From Budorcas taxicolor (Eukaryota; Chordata; Mammalia; Artiodactyla; Bovidae), in the NCBI RefSeq assembly GCF_023091745.1, contig NC_068910.1:136417170-136481169 (forward strand): 64,000 nt of DNA, given 5' to 3'. The notes under the pieces were generated by a model. It was not told where the DNA came from, ran no database searches, and was given only the letters and a program-made list of their open reading frames with translations. Below are positions 1 to 11,100 of this stretch, in pieces. A program made the position numbers and the translations under genes. Every line of letters begins with the position of its first letter. Position 1 is the stretch's first letter.

Positions 1-64
1 TCTGGAACTCTCTTGCTTTTTCCATTATCCAGTGGATGTTGGCAATTTGATCTCTGGTTCCTCA
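1..64 (-). mobile_element. BovB LINE fragment (cut by window start)
   Basis: Nearly identical to 15821-15884 inside the larger BovB copy, in the same orientation. It belongs to the ORF2 reverse transcriptase region (sense reads ...NQIANIHWIMEKAREFQ-like). Homology ends near 64. Confidence 0.85.
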
Positions 65-1060
65 AGGGTATATGAAACTGGATTTGTTTTAACCCAAAAA
101 ATCATGGGGGTATTAAAAGAATTCCTTGATCTTTTTCCTTAAACCTCAGGTTTAGAGCTTATAAGCCTAATCTAATAAGTGGAGAAACCAAGGCCCAGAG
201 AGGGGAAGGACATTCAATATGTGAAAAGCAATATCAGAACTGGAACCTTGGTCTCTTGGCCCCCAATTCAACACTCTGTCCATTTTGTTGATTTGTTTCC
301 ATCTCATAAGAATATAAAGCAGAGAAAAATTCTGATTTATTCATGCTTAAGTTCCATATTAAGGGAAAATATAAAATTTTTGCTAAGGATAAGTTTATTG
401 AGCTCTTTATACTTAGTGCTGTCTTAGCTACTATGGGGGACAAAGCAGACACAAAATTGTCCTCTATTGCACAGTGATAATCACGATGATAATAGTAAGT
501 TTCAATTTTTGAGTACTTTTTCTACAGAAACATTGGGTGGTTTACATGTATTACCACCAATAATTATCATAGCATCTATAAAAATAGATTTCTACATTAG
601 GCCTTTTTGGGTTGCTTGTGACGGAAATCCAACTAATACAAGCTTAAGAGAAAAGGGAATTATTGGCACACACAAATGAAAACACCAGGAGTTGTCTAGT
701 TTCTGGGTAGGCTGATCCATGTGCTCAAACAATATTATCAAAGATTTCCCTCTCTATCTCCTCTGTGTAAGCTTCACTTTCTAGTATATTCTTTCCATGT
801 GGTGAAAAAGATGAGCCCCAAAGCTCTGACTCCCATGAGCTTTACAGCTTATAATTTCAGAAGAAAAGAGACCTATTCTAACCTAACACCTGCATCAGCT
901 CTCCTCAAGACCTGAATTGATGCATTTGGGGTTATGTGGGCCCATCTATACCAATCACCAAATCTAGTAAAATGAGAAATGTTGGCCATTCCATATCTCG
1001 ATATGGTGGTGGGGGTGGGAAGGGTAGAGGGTCTTTTACAATGGAAAAGAGGAGGGGAAA
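65..1060. other. Unannotated AT-rich intergenic stretch
   Basis: Roughly 1 kb without a repeat I can name and without a credible coding frame. Short open frames present are not protein-like. Confidence 0.5.
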
Positions 1061-1200
1061 TTCATAATCCCATTTTACACTGGTTGAAACTGAGACTTAT
1101 AGAAATCAAGCAATTACCCAAGACCACAGGGCCTCTTACAGGCAGAGATGGGACATAATAAATTCAAAATATCTGTCTCCACAGCCTACGTTTTAAATTT
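1061..1200 (-). repeat. MIR fragment (antisense, diverged)
   Basis: Reads as a decayed antisense MIR: CCCATTTTACACTGGTTGAAACTGAG, then a run matching the reverse of the GGTCTTGGGCAA core and ending in a TCTGTCTCCA-like head. Confidence 0.55.
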
Positions 1201-1404
1201 TTCCTTTTTTTAAAAATCATACTTTACAATTCATTTTAAAAGTGTGCAATTCATAGAAAACCTGTTTTAATCATTATCCTGGCTTTAGTGTTACCAGTTC
1301 TTAGCTGTGAAGTATGTGGTAAGTAATTTGTTGCTATTAATGGTTGAATTATCAAAAGCTATTGAATGATTTATTTTTTTAAATAGAAATCAATTAATTA
1401 AGGA

Positions 1405-1723
1405 TTACCCATTCCCTGGTAGCTCAGCTAGTAAAGAATCCGCCTGCAATGCAGGAGACTCCAGTTCGATTCCTGGGTTGGGAAGATCCACTGGAGAAGG
1501 GATAGGCTACCCACTCCAATATTCTTGGGCTTCCCTGGTGGCTTAGACAACAAAGAATCCCCTTGCAATGCAGGAGACCTGGGTTGGGAAGATCCCCTGG
1601 AGAAGGGAATTGTCTACCCACTCCAATATTCTGGCCTGGAGAATTCCAAGGACAGAGGAGTGTGGCAGGCTACAGTCCATGCAGTTGCAAAGAGTTAGGC
1701 ATGACTGAGTGACTTTCACTTTT
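1405..1723 (+). mobile_element. Dimeric Bov-tA SINE
   Basis: Two tRNA-Glu-derived heads occur in tandem. The first (about 1408-1526) runs from CCCTGGTAGCTCAG to a truncated body. The second (1527-1723) begins GGGCTTCCCTGGTGGCTTAG and continues through the Bov-A body to GACTGAGTGACTTTCACTTT. The second copy has lost part of the B-box-like region. This matches the dimeric Bov-tA subfamily of ruminants. Confidence 0.9.
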
Positions 1724-1929
1724 ACCCATATAATAATGTCATCCTCATTTCCTTGTATTCTGATATACCCTTTTAGGTATAGCCAGCAACACTCCTGCAA
1801 AAGAGGGTGCTATCACCCATTTTGAGCATTTCCTAGGGAAAAAAATGCTACAGCTTGGAGTACTGCTATGTCTTGCCATAAATAAAGCTTTCAACATTAT
1901 AAAAGAGAATGCGTAAGCCCTCCAAGAAA

Positions 1930-2200
1930 GATATAGAGTATCCTAGAAATATTAGTAGAATGACAAATCTGTTCAGCAACATTGCAGATCATAAGATTAA
2001 AATTAAATCAATACCATTTCTAGACTCCAGTGATGAAGACTAGAAAAAAATAAAATGGAAAAAAGAAAGAGCATTCATTCCCTGAAGAATCTAAAACATT
2101 ACATATTTTGCACTTAACCTAATAGGACATGCAAAAATCTATTCAAAGAAAATTATAAACCTCTAATGAGAAGGAAAAAAGACTTACTGAACAAATAGAG
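1930..2200 (+). mobile_element. Ancient LINE-1 ORF2 fragment (probable)
   Basis: A-rich sequence resembles the degenerate 3' part of mammalian L1 ORF2: a stretch like AATCAATACCATTTCTAGACTCCA followed, after A-rich sequence, by AAAATTATAAACCTCTAATGAGA. No intact frame remains. Confidence 0.45.
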
Positions 2201-2664
2201 CTTTTGGCTAGGAAGATTCTATTTGGAAAATGATACAAAAATGAATGCAATCTTGGGCCACATTAATACTCAGCTTTAGAAGGAGGGAGGTGGTAATCCT
2301 GCTTCCCCTGAGTCATTCAGACCATACTCTTAGGGAAACTGAAACAAACTAGAACACGTCTTGGGGAGGTGCAAGGGGAGGGACTATATGTGGCCAGGCT
2401 GGCAACAGGTCTGAAAATCATGTCACATCAGGAACTGAGTAGGTTTAATCTAGATGTTAGAGAACTTCAGGAATGTCCACTGGGTTAGGGAAGATTTAGA
2501 GGCAAATTGAAAAAGTGTTCCTTCTACCACAGCATGGAGGTATTAGACTTGCTCTGTGAGTGAAAATTATAGGAAGAGAGATGTTGGCTTGAATAAGGTA
2601 ACAGCTTTCTAAAAGTCAGAACTGTCAATGATCTAAATTAAATAACCTTGTGAAGCGGGCTGAG

Positions 2665-2825
2665 CAAAATATTATCATCCCTAACTAAGAGACGAGGAAA
2701 AGGTCCAGCAAGCAAAAATGACTTGTCTGTGATCAACCAAGAGGAGCACATTAGATTGTGGACAACCCAGTACAATGCCCACTTGCCCAGGCTGCTTTCA
2801 TACCCAGCATTGAAACTTCAATAGA
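2665..2825 (-). repeat. MIR fragment (antisense, diverged)
   Basis: ATTATCATCCCTAACTAAGAGACGAGGAAA followed by a decayed GACTTGTCTGTGATCAACCAAG stretch follows the order of an antisense MIR. Confidence 0.45.
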
Positions 2826-2929
2826 TGCAGCAAAACAGGTGCAAACAGCCAGCAGGATGAAAGTCACAGAGAAGCTATCAATGTCAAAATGTGACAAACA
2901 ACTCTGAATATCCTGTGGAGAGAAGGATC

Positions 2930-3320
2930 AGGCAAAGAGCAACGACTTCCAATGGACAAGTAGTGACTTCTGACAAGAAACAGTGATCTCTGTCAGGAGA
3001 GCAGGAATTTCAGACAGGAGAGCAGGGATTTTTTGACAGGAGAGCAATGATTTATGACAGGAAATCAAGGATTTCTGACAGAAAATGTTGACTTCTGACA
3101 GGGTATTAGTGGATTTCTGACAAGAGAACAAGGATTTCTGAGGTGGTGATTCTTCTCAGAACAGTGATTTTTAAAAAGAAGAGGGGTGATTCCTGACACA
3201 ACAGTGATTTCTGACAGGAGACAGTGATTGCCGATAGGAGAACACGGATTTCTGATAGGACATTAATGCCCATTACAGAGAAGAGTAGTGATTTCTGACA
3301 GGTCTTTGACAGGAATGAGG
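2930..3320. repeat. Degenerate ~20-22 bp tandem array
   Basis: About 16-18 imperfect copies of a unit close to GGAGAGCAAGGATTTCTGACA, clearest from 2995 to 3130 and again from 3195 to 3305, with more decayed units between. The minus strand is open through much of it, giving a Ser-Cys-Gln-Lys-Ser-Leu-Leu type periodic frame. This is repeat-driven, not evidence of a gene. A poly(T) run (3329-3342) follows. Confidence 0.85.
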
Positions 3321-3435
3321 ATGAGGGCTTTTTTTTTTTTTTCCAGGGAAGACAAAAAGGCAGCACAGAACAAACTGGAAAACAACAAGGACAAATCAAA
3401 TTCCCTCTGGAAATAGCTGTTGGTCCTGAGTGTGA

Positions 3436-3638
3436 GGGCTTCCCTGGTGGCGCAGACAGCAATGAGTCTGCCTGCAATGCAAAAGACCTGGGTTTGATCT
3501 CTGGGTCAGGAAGATCCCCTGGAGGACAGAATGGCTACCCATTCCAGTGTTCTTGCCTGAAAAATCCCATGGGCTGAGCAGCCTGGCAGGCTACACAGTC
3601 CACTGGGTCACAAAGAGACAAGACTGAGCGAACACTTC
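3436..3638 (+). mobile_element. Bov-tA SINE
   Basis: Starts GGGCTTCCCTGGTGGCGCAG, with the tRNA-like GGTTTGATCTCTGGGTCAGG region, then the Bov-A body to GAGACAAGACTGAGCGAACA. Moderately diverged. Confidence 0.9.
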
Positions 3639-4089
3639 CTGAGGATGGATGGAGGGAGGTTCATCAGTAATAAGAACAAGCTGGATATGCGCAGGCTCAA
3701 ATTGGTCAAGATCTTGGGTTCAGCATCTCATCTGGTGGACGGGAGGCTGAGTAGGCTGGAGGCAGAGTGTATGGGAGACTTACATCACAGTTGTGAGCAT
3801 AAAGAAGTGGGCAATGCATTCCCATCAAGAGACCCAGAGAAAGCGAGGGAAATCTGAGAATCTTCAAACCCCACCCCCCACCCCCAAAGCAGTAATAGCA
3901 AAGCCTTGTTTCTGACTCAGGAAATTCTAGTGAAAGCTTTTGCCCCGTTAATTAATTACAGATTCTTGGCAAAGTGGGTAGGGTCGGAAAGAAATGATCT
4001 CCGTAAAGCTGTAGCCCTATAGCTACTGAGGAACCAGATTCTAACTTGGTGAAAAGTCAGTCTTGTGGTAAAGAGGAACAGGAATGAAA

Positions 4090-4265
4090 GGATGTGGAGG
4101 TATGCGCCCCTGACAGAACCACCCCACCCAGATGGGAGAGTGTCCTGCGCCGCTGCACACCACGCATGCGCCCGAGAGCTTCCACGCCGTTAGGTGGGAG
4201 GGGGTGCAGGGGGAGGGCGGGCGAGGGCGCAACCTGGCTTGGGTCACTGACAGGAGCCTTTTCCC
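4090..4265. promoter_or_regulatory. Small CpG-rich patch
   Basis: About a dozen CpGs in 175 bp, including GCGCCGC, GCATGCGCCCG and GGGCGGGCGAGGGCG, in an otherwise CpG-poor region. The palindrome-like GCATGCGC resembles an NRF1 half site (4162-4171). No recognisable exon is attached. Could be a weak promoter or enhancer, or simply GC-rich DNA. Confidence 0.35.
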
Positions 4266-4559
4266 GCAGGTGGTGAGGTTTCCTCAGAGGAAAAGCCCAG
4301 CAGTGCACTGCGAAGAAGGATATGTCTCAGAGGGGAAGGAACGCTTTTGCTTTTTTTTTTTTTTTCCCTCAGACTGAGCTCTCATTGACCCCAGCTCCAA
4401 GCACAGCGTCCACCACGTGACTGGATTCCTGAAGGCTCGTAGCGCTAGGAGAATTCTAATTGTGCAGATCCCCAGAACAGCTGCAGCATCCCGAGCCAGG
4501 AGCGCCAGACTGGTACTTCCGACCGGATGCGGGGCTCAGCATAGCTCTTAAGACTCAGC

Positions 4560-5110
4560 CCTACGGGCCTGAGGCAGGGACCTCCCCCACCCCCACCCAA
4601 CTTTTGCTCTCCACTGGGTCCCTTTCCTCCTAGAGATGCAGGGAGCAAGGTTTTCTTTTCAGCTGCTACCGCCTCTCCTCCCTCTAGGGATTCCTTTCAA
4701 TCCCACATTTGATTTGGAGGAGGAGGAATTCCCCAGCTTTCCCGCCCACCCCCCACCCCTTGATGCCCCTAATTGGCCTTCCTGGTTGCTGCAGATGTCA
4801 ACTGGGAATTAGGATGGTCATTATAAAATTACAGATAAGATGGTTTTTTTGGTCTCAGATTTGCATTTCTGAAGATGCAGTGATTTTTCTCAGGAGATAG
4901 TAGTTTGCTGGCCCTGCCTCACTTTGACAACTGCCCTGGTAAACCTTCCCCAGACAAAGACCTTTCTTGCACGCCTGCCTGTGGAGGCAGGTGAAATCTC
5001 TTATGTCCTTAGTAGTGATTCTTATTCCTTCATTGCCTGGGTCAGTGCTCACCCACAATTTCCCAAGGAGAGGAGTGGGAACCAGCAGGCTCTTCAGAGT
5101 CTCCAAATCA
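4560..5110. other. Unannotated intergenic stretch
   Basis: Contains short C-rich runs (4584-4600, 4742-4760). No gene or named repeat is seen. Confidence 0.4.
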
Positions 5111-5114
5111 GTCC

Positions 5115-5249
5115 CCTTCTGTGAAGACTCGAAAAAGTCTTTCTAGCTGAATGACTTTAGGCACGTTGCTTACGCTAGTTACCTCATCTGTAAAACAGGG
5201 ATAAGAATGCTTACTTCACAAGATGGTTGAGGTGATTAAATGAGATTGT

Positions 5250-5301
<52 letters not shown>

Positions 5302-5330
5302 TGTCTGGCACCCAGTAGGTTTTATAAATT
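5115..5330 (+). repeat. MIR SINE with internal microsatellite
   Basis: Sense MIR order is seen: GAATGACTTTAGGCACGTTGCTTACG, then CTCATCTGTAAAACAGGGATAAGAA, then TGAGGTGATTAAATGAGAT. After the microsatellite, GTGTCTGGCACCCAGTAGG resumes the MIR tail, so the TG tract grew inside the element. Confidence 0.85.
5254..5301. repeat. (TG)n microsatellite, about 23 units
   Basis: Uninterrupted TG dinucleotides following CACG; long enough to be length-polymorphic. Confidence 0.97.
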
Positions 5331-5908
5331 TGGTCCCTTTCTGACTGGGGTAAGCAGGGCCACAGGAGGAAGCATCGTGCAGTTTGGCCTAGTCTGAAGG
5401 GACCCGGCTGGGCAGATGAGCCAAGGCTGAGATACACTGGGTCCTTTACTTTCAGTGTCAGGTATTCTGGCTGGGGCTTTTCTACATGAAGGCAGTGTCT
5501 CTCCTGCACAAAGGAACTTAGGCAAGCAGCAGCCCCTGGGTGTCTGTGCTGGCACCCAGCCCACCCTGCTGGAGAAAGAGAGAATGGCACTTGTAAGGCT
5601 AGCCTTTATTATCACCCCCTGCCTCACAGTTAGACCAGGTTCCCCTCTTCTGCTTGTCATGGGAGGCCTTGGCCAGGTGGAGAGCAGCTGCCAGTGCGAT
5701 GAGCTCCTGGTCTCCCTTTAGAGGGGTCTCCTGAAGTGTTGGAGGGGGGCAGACTGCTTGCACTGGGGCTCTTAAAAAGCACTCCTCCTCCCAGCAGGCT
5801 TCTCATGGGGGTGGTTTGCAGGGTCTCAAACTCAGAACCATTTCTTTTATATCCCAGGGCCCCCAAAGAGACTCTCTTTACCCAAACAGGTCCCCCTCCT
5901 TTTCCCCA

Positions 5909-6746
5909 ACAGTTCAGTTCAGTCGCTCAGTCGTGTCCGACTCTTTGCAACCCCATGAATCGCAGCACGCCAGGCCTCTCTGTCCATCACCAACTCCTGG
6001 AGTTCTCTCAGACTCACGTCCATTGAGTCGGTGATGCCATCCAGCCATCTCATCCTCTGTCGTCCCCTTCTTCTCTTGCTCTCAATCTTTCCCAGCATCA
6101 GGATCTTTTCAAATAAGTCAGCTCTTCACATCAGGTGGCCAAAGTATTGGAGTTTCAGCTTCAACAGCAGTCCTTCCAATGAGCACCCAGGACTGATATC
6201 CTTTAGGATGGACTGGTTGGATCTCCTTGCAGTCCAAGGGACTCTCAAGAGTCTTCTCCAACACCACAGTTCAAAAGCATCAATTCTTCAGCGCTCAGCT
6301 TTCTTTTTAGTCCAACTCTCACATCCATACATGACCACAGGAAAAACCATAGCCTTGACTAGACAGACCTTTGTTGGCAAAGTAATGTCTCTGCTTTTGA
6401 ATATGCTATCTAGGTGGCTCATAACTTTCCTTCCAAGGAGTAAGCGTCTTTTAATTTCATGGCTACAATCACCATCCACAGTGATTTTGGAGCCCAAAAA
6501 AATGAAGTCTGACACTGTTTTCACTGTTTCCCCATTTATTTACCATGAAGTGATGGGACCAGATGCCATGATCTTCGTTTTCTGAATATTAAGCTTTAGG
6601 CCAACTTTTTCACTCTCCTCTTTCACTTTCATCAAGAGGCTTTTTAGTTCCTCTTCACTTTCTGCCATAAGGGTGGTGTCATCTGCATATCTGAGGTTAT
6701 TAATATTTCTCCCAGCAATCTTGATTCTAGCTTGTGCTTCTTCCAC
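5909..6746 (-). mobile_element. 5'-truncated BovB LINE, 3' ~835 bp
   Basis: BovB is an RTE-clade retrotransposon. On the minus strand this copy runs from the reverse transcriptase YADD region (about 6684-6695) through the C-terminal part of ORF2 to the 3' terminus, whose ACTGA-type tail appears as CAGTTCAGTTCAG at 5910-5922. The frame is broken (for example a frameshift near 6525-6545). No clear target-site duplication is visible. Confidence 0.93.
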
Positions 6747-6989
6747 AGAAAAAGACTAAAAGATGGAGTTCAAGGGCCTAGCCATCCTGAAACTCTATGC
6801 GGCTCCAATAGGAAGGGGCTTCCTGTGCAGAGCTGCCTTGATTATTGCCCCTTTTCATCTTCATTTCTGTCTCAGATAGCTGGCAAGACACATGACAGGG
6901 TTACATCTCCAAGAGCTAACCTATCCTTCTGCTCTGCTTGTCACTGGTATCCAAGGGCACTCCAGTGGACACTGACAGAAATACACACT

Positions 6990-7511
6990 CACCAGCTCAT
7001 GCAACTCAATATCAAAAATGCAACCCAATTAAAAAAAGGGTGAAAGATCTAAATAGACATTTCTCCACAGAAGACATACAGATGGCCAATAGGCACAGAA
7101 AAAGGTGCTCAACATCACTAATTATTAGAGAAATGTAAATCAAGATAACAACGAGGTATTGCCTCACACCAGTCAGAATGACCATCATCAAAAAGTCTCC
7201 AGATGATAAATGGTGGAGAGGGAATAGAAAAAAGGGGACCCTCCTACATCACTGGGAGTGTAATTGGTGGAACCACTATGGAAACCAGTATGGAGAGCCA
7301 ATAAAAAACTAAAAATACAGCTGCCGTGTGATCCAACAATGCCACTCCTAGACATATATCCAGAAAAGATGAAAATCTAATTTGAAAAGATAGATACACC
7401 CCAGTGTTCAAAGCAGTACTATTTAGAGTAGCCAAGACATAGACAACCCAAGTGCCCATCAACAGGTGATTGGTTTAAGAAGATGTGGTATATATACAAT
7501 AGAGCATTCAG
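6990..7511 (+). mobile_element. LINE-1 3' end, part 1
   Basis: Matches the 3' end of artiodactyl L1 ORF2: CAACTCAATATCAAAAATGC, CAACCCAATTAAAAAAAGGG, AGACATTTCTCCACAGAAGA, CACCAGTCAGAATGACCATC and GAAGATGTGGTATATATACA in correct order. Continues after the nested insertion at 7512-7853. Frame is degenerate. Confidence 0.92.
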
Positions 7512-7853
7512 TTTAGTGCAGTCGCTCAGTCGTGTCCGACTCTTTGCAGCCCCATGAATCGCAGCACGCCAGGCCTCCCTGTCCATCACCAACTCCTGGA
7601 GTTCACTCAGACTCACGTCCATCGAGTCATGATGCCATCCAGCCATCTCATCCTCGGTCGTCCCCTTCTCCTCCTGCCCCCAATCCCTCCCAGCATCAGA
7701 GTCTTTTCTAATGAGTCAGCTCTTTGCATGAGTACTGGCGCTTCAGCTTCAGCATCATTACCTCAAAAGAAGTCCCAGGGCTGATCTCCTTTAGAATGGA
7801 CTGGTTGGATCTCCTTGCAGTCCAAGGGACTCTCAAGAGCCTTCTCCAACACC
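7512..7853 (-). mobile_element. BovB fragment nested in L1
   Basis: The 3' ~340 bp of BovB, antisense, with its 3' end at the left (CAGTTTAGTGCAGTCGCTCAG). It interrupts the L1 between ...AGAGCATT and ACTCAGCCATAAA. A possible 7-bp duplication (CATTCAG 7505-7511 / CACTCAG 7854-7860, one mismatch) flanks it. An internal stretch is deleted relative to other copies (near 7725-7745). Confidence 0.9.
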
Positions 7854-8225
7854 ACTCAGCCATAAAAAAAATGAAATATTGGCATTTGCAGCAACATAAA
7901 TGGGCCTAGAGAATATCACACCAAGTGAAGTAAGTTAGGTAGAGAAAGACAAATATGATACCACTTATATGTGGAAGCTAAAAAATAATACAAAAAAATC
8001 TATGTACAATACAGAAACAAACCCACAGAGATAGAAAACAAAATTTATGGTTACCAAACAGAAAAGCAAGTTTGTGGAGGGGTAAATTAGGAGTTTGAGA
8101 TTAAGATACACAGTATTATACATGATATAGATAAGAAATAAAGATTTACTATATAACACAGGGAAGTATATTGTTTACTGTGTAACACAGGGAAGTATAT
8201 ATATATATAAAACTGAAAAAAATAA
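7854..8225 (+). mobile_element. LINE-1 3' end, part 2 (3' UTR and tail)
   Basis: Resumes with CTCAGCCATAAAAAAAATGA, then GCAGCAACATAAATGGGCCTAG, GAAGTAAGTTAGGTAGAGAAAG and the 3' UTR words CTATATAACACAGGGAAGTA. The last phrase is duplicated (8152-8170 and 8181-8200) before the A-rich end. Confidence 0.9.
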
Positions 8226-9200
8226 ATGCTCACAGAAACTGCAGAGCCTGGGTTTAGACATAAAAGTTCAATGAATGCTTGAAGAACCAGATTTTCTTCT
8301 CCCAGAGACTAGACAGACCTGAACTTGGGAAGCAGGAAGAGGCAGCTAGGCCTGGACAGGAAGGATGAAACTGCCTGAGTCCTTGAAAGAGGGGAGGGGC
8401 AGGGAAACAAGGGAGCCCGTGGAGGTGTTCTGTGTTGGGGTCAGTGTGGACTCTCACCAGTCACCAGCTCTTGGTGCTTATAAGGCCTCAAACAGCAAAT
8501 GGTGGCCTTGGGGACCAGAAATAGGGATGAGGCCAAGAGAGAAAAGTCTACTCCTGAATGGAATCAGGTGGAAATTTCTCTGTAAGTAGGAGCGTTGATG
8601 AACTCTATGCACTTAAGTGGTTTTACTGTGGTGGGATTGCTCTTCTCAAAAGAAGAAATTTCCAATGGAAGAATTATCTAGAAAAAGGTGGAATCATTTT
8701 AGCAAAAATCTTCAATTTAGCTGCATAAAACTAATTTAATTTCTCAGATAATTGGAATATCTTTTTTGGCGGTACTGTTTTTAGGAAGAAAAGGTAAATA
8801 ATAAATCAAAAACAAATCAAGTGTTTATTCTTTAAATCAACAGAATATCAAACCTCCAAGGGACTCCCCTAGTCAGCACAATCCGTCCCTATTGCACTTT
8901 AAAAAAGGAGCAATTGCTGTTCAGAAGGATGACCCTTGAATCACCAGGGCATCAAAGAGAAGTTTCAGTTCACTGAGCTGCCAGAATAACTGTTTCCTTT
9001 GTATTATAGTGAAGTGGAGCTTGACTGTATTTCCAAATTAACACAAGCTCCTTGAAATTGATTTTTCAAGACTTCTAACATCTTTTGGATAAAGGCAACA
9101 TTGCATATAAATTGAATGTACTGTGATTTGGGAATAAGCTAGTCTTTGAGAAGAACCCCATGTGGTTGCATCCTGAAGACACTTAGCTAGAATAATTCAT
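8226..9200. other. Unannotated intergenic stretch
   Basis: Nothing recognisable beyond a possible MIR tail near 8262-8282. The 8600-9180 part is AT-rich. Confidence 0.4.
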
Positions 9201-9202
9201 GC

Positions 9203-9447
9203 TCGTGGTTCTCACCTGGGCAGGGGGGACAGGGGTAGCATTCCCCTGGCCCAGGAATATTTGGCAGTGTCTGCAGACAGCTTTGGTTGTCATAACTAGG
9301 GGGTGCAAGTGGGTCAGGATGCTACTGCCATATAGTAAGGAGCAGCCAGAGATGCTGCTCAGCATACCACAATGCACAAATCAACCCTCCACAACAAAGC
9401 AGTGTTGGACCCAAAATGTCAATAGTCCTGAAGCTGAGAAATCATGG
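9203..9447 (+). mobile_element. MER20-like hAT-Charlie DNA transposon
   Basis: Follows MER20 order: GTGGTTCTCACCTGGGC, CAGGAATATTTGGCAGTGTCTGCAGACA, TTGGTTGTCATAACTAGGGGGTGC, GATGCTGCTCAGCATACCACAATGCACA, CCAAAATGTCAATAGTCCTGA, ending in CTGAGAAATCATG, which pairs with the start as a decayed terminal inverted repeat. Confidence 0.8.
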
Positions 9448-9449
9448 CT

Positions 9450-10790
9450 CAAGTTAATGGAAAAAGAAGATATATTCCTAGTGAGGGACAATAGCGTGGC
9501 TGCCCCGAGACTAGTCACAGGCCTCAGGGCCAGCTCAGTCCTGTCAGCCATTGCTTGGGACTGGTCTCACCTTACCCAAGCTTTTAGGATGGTTATCTGA
9601 TCTATAACCAAGACTTTCATCTTTGATACAACAATCAGGATGTCTGAGTATTCTTTGCTGGCAGCAAGGATACGCACTTGAGCCTGGAGTGGAACGTGAG
9701 TTGTTCCACCAGGACCTGAGACTGAGACTCTGGGTCAATGCATGTCTTCCCTGGGTGGGGCTGGTAGGATGCCGCAGCGCTCATCTGGATGGAGCTACCT
9801 CCTCTGACTTCCACTGGCAGCAGTTCTTCTTGTAACCAATATCTTGTCTCTTTGGATACTTTAATGTCATCCATAAAGTCTGACTTCAACCTGGGGCCGG
9901 AGTCCACTTAAGATGATTGTATTACTTGGCTGATCCATTCATTATGTTTCCTTATCACAGTTTAATGCAGGATTTCCCTGATCTGAGAGCGGAAGGAATT
10001 CTTCTGAGAAGCCAGCTAATCTGTGAGTGCCTGGTGGTTGAATAACTAACATAGTTTGCTCTAACCTAGTACCAGTATTTGTCAAAAGTATTAACACAAT
10101 GTAACAATGAACAAAATATTATAAAATGTAAACAGTGGTCATAATTCATAACTTTTCATCAATATGTGTTTTCTTAATCAACAAATGCTGTTAAATACAA
10201 ACAGTATCATGTGGAAGATTTTGACGATAAAAAAGGAAGGCTTATACTGGAAAAACTGGGAACCACTGTTTGACTATCAGAAGAAAATTTTCTATATTTA
10301 TTGGTTTTGAGCAGGGAGGCTCAATACCCCAGAGTTGCCCTCCATCCCCATGTCCCAAAGGATCTGTTTGGTCACTGTGTCCCTAGGGACACACTGAGAA
10401 CAGTTTTAACACCTTGCATTTGCATGCTTTATAATTTCTACAATGTGTTCACATCTGTTATACAATTGGCTCTTCCAAGTACCACCTTCCTTAAGGAATA
10501 GTGAAAAGTAAAAATATCCATCTAGAAATATCTCTTTGATTTCCATTTGCTGCAGCAGGTAGAGCTGGAGCCTGGACCCCATCCTCTGACTTGGGACCCA
10601 GAACTCTTTTCATTCCGCATGCACTGATAATAGACCTCTCGGTGGGTTCTCATCCACTGAATACTGAACTCCACTCCACAGTATTAATGACTAGTGGATG
10701 AAGAGATCCAATCAGTATTTAAGAGCTTTGATGAATGAGTCTTTCACACACTTCTGAATCCTAGCTAGTTTATGAGAATTGCACAAAGGT
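9450..10790. other. Unannotated intergenic stretch
   Basis: No gene or clear repeat seen. 10030-10280 is AT-rich. Confidence 0.4.
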
Positions 10791-11100
10791 AGAGAGAACA
10801 GAATCGAGAAGGCAATGGCACCCCACTCCAGTACTCTTGCCTGGAAAATCCCATGGACGGAGGAGCCTGGTAGGCTGCAGCCCATGGGGTCGCTAAGAGT
10901 AGGACACGACTGAGCAACTTCACTTTCACTTTTCACTTTCCTGCATTGGAGAAGGAAATGGCAACCCACTCCAGTGTTCTCGCCTGGAGAATCCCAGGGA
11001 TGGGGGAGCCTGGTGGGAGGCCGTCTGTGGGGTTGCACAGAGTCGGACACGACTGAAGCGACTTAGCAGCAGCAGCAACAGCAGCAGCAGAGAGAACGGA
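10791..11100 (+). mobile_element. Full-length Bov-A2 SINE with target-site duplications
   Basis: Two Bov-A monomers joined by the TTCACTTTCACTTTTCACTTTC linker (10918-10940), ending in an (AGC)n tail at 11064-11089. Flanked by AGAGAGAACAGA (10791-10802) and AGAGAGAACGGA (11089-11100), a 12-bp duplication with one mismatch. The Bov-A part derives from the 3' end of BovB. Confidence 0.95.

Noticed and set aside
1405..1723. tRNA genes
   Set aside because: The tRNA-like heads here and in the other Bov-tA, CHR and MIR copies belong to SINEs; they lack a foldable complete tRNA and are embedded in SINE bodies.
2928..3477. Minus-strand open frames with repeated Ser-Cys-Gln-Lys-Ser-Leu-Leu
   Set aside because: Produced by the degenerate ~21-bp tandem array and partly by a Bov-tA; composition is repetitive and units drift in frame.
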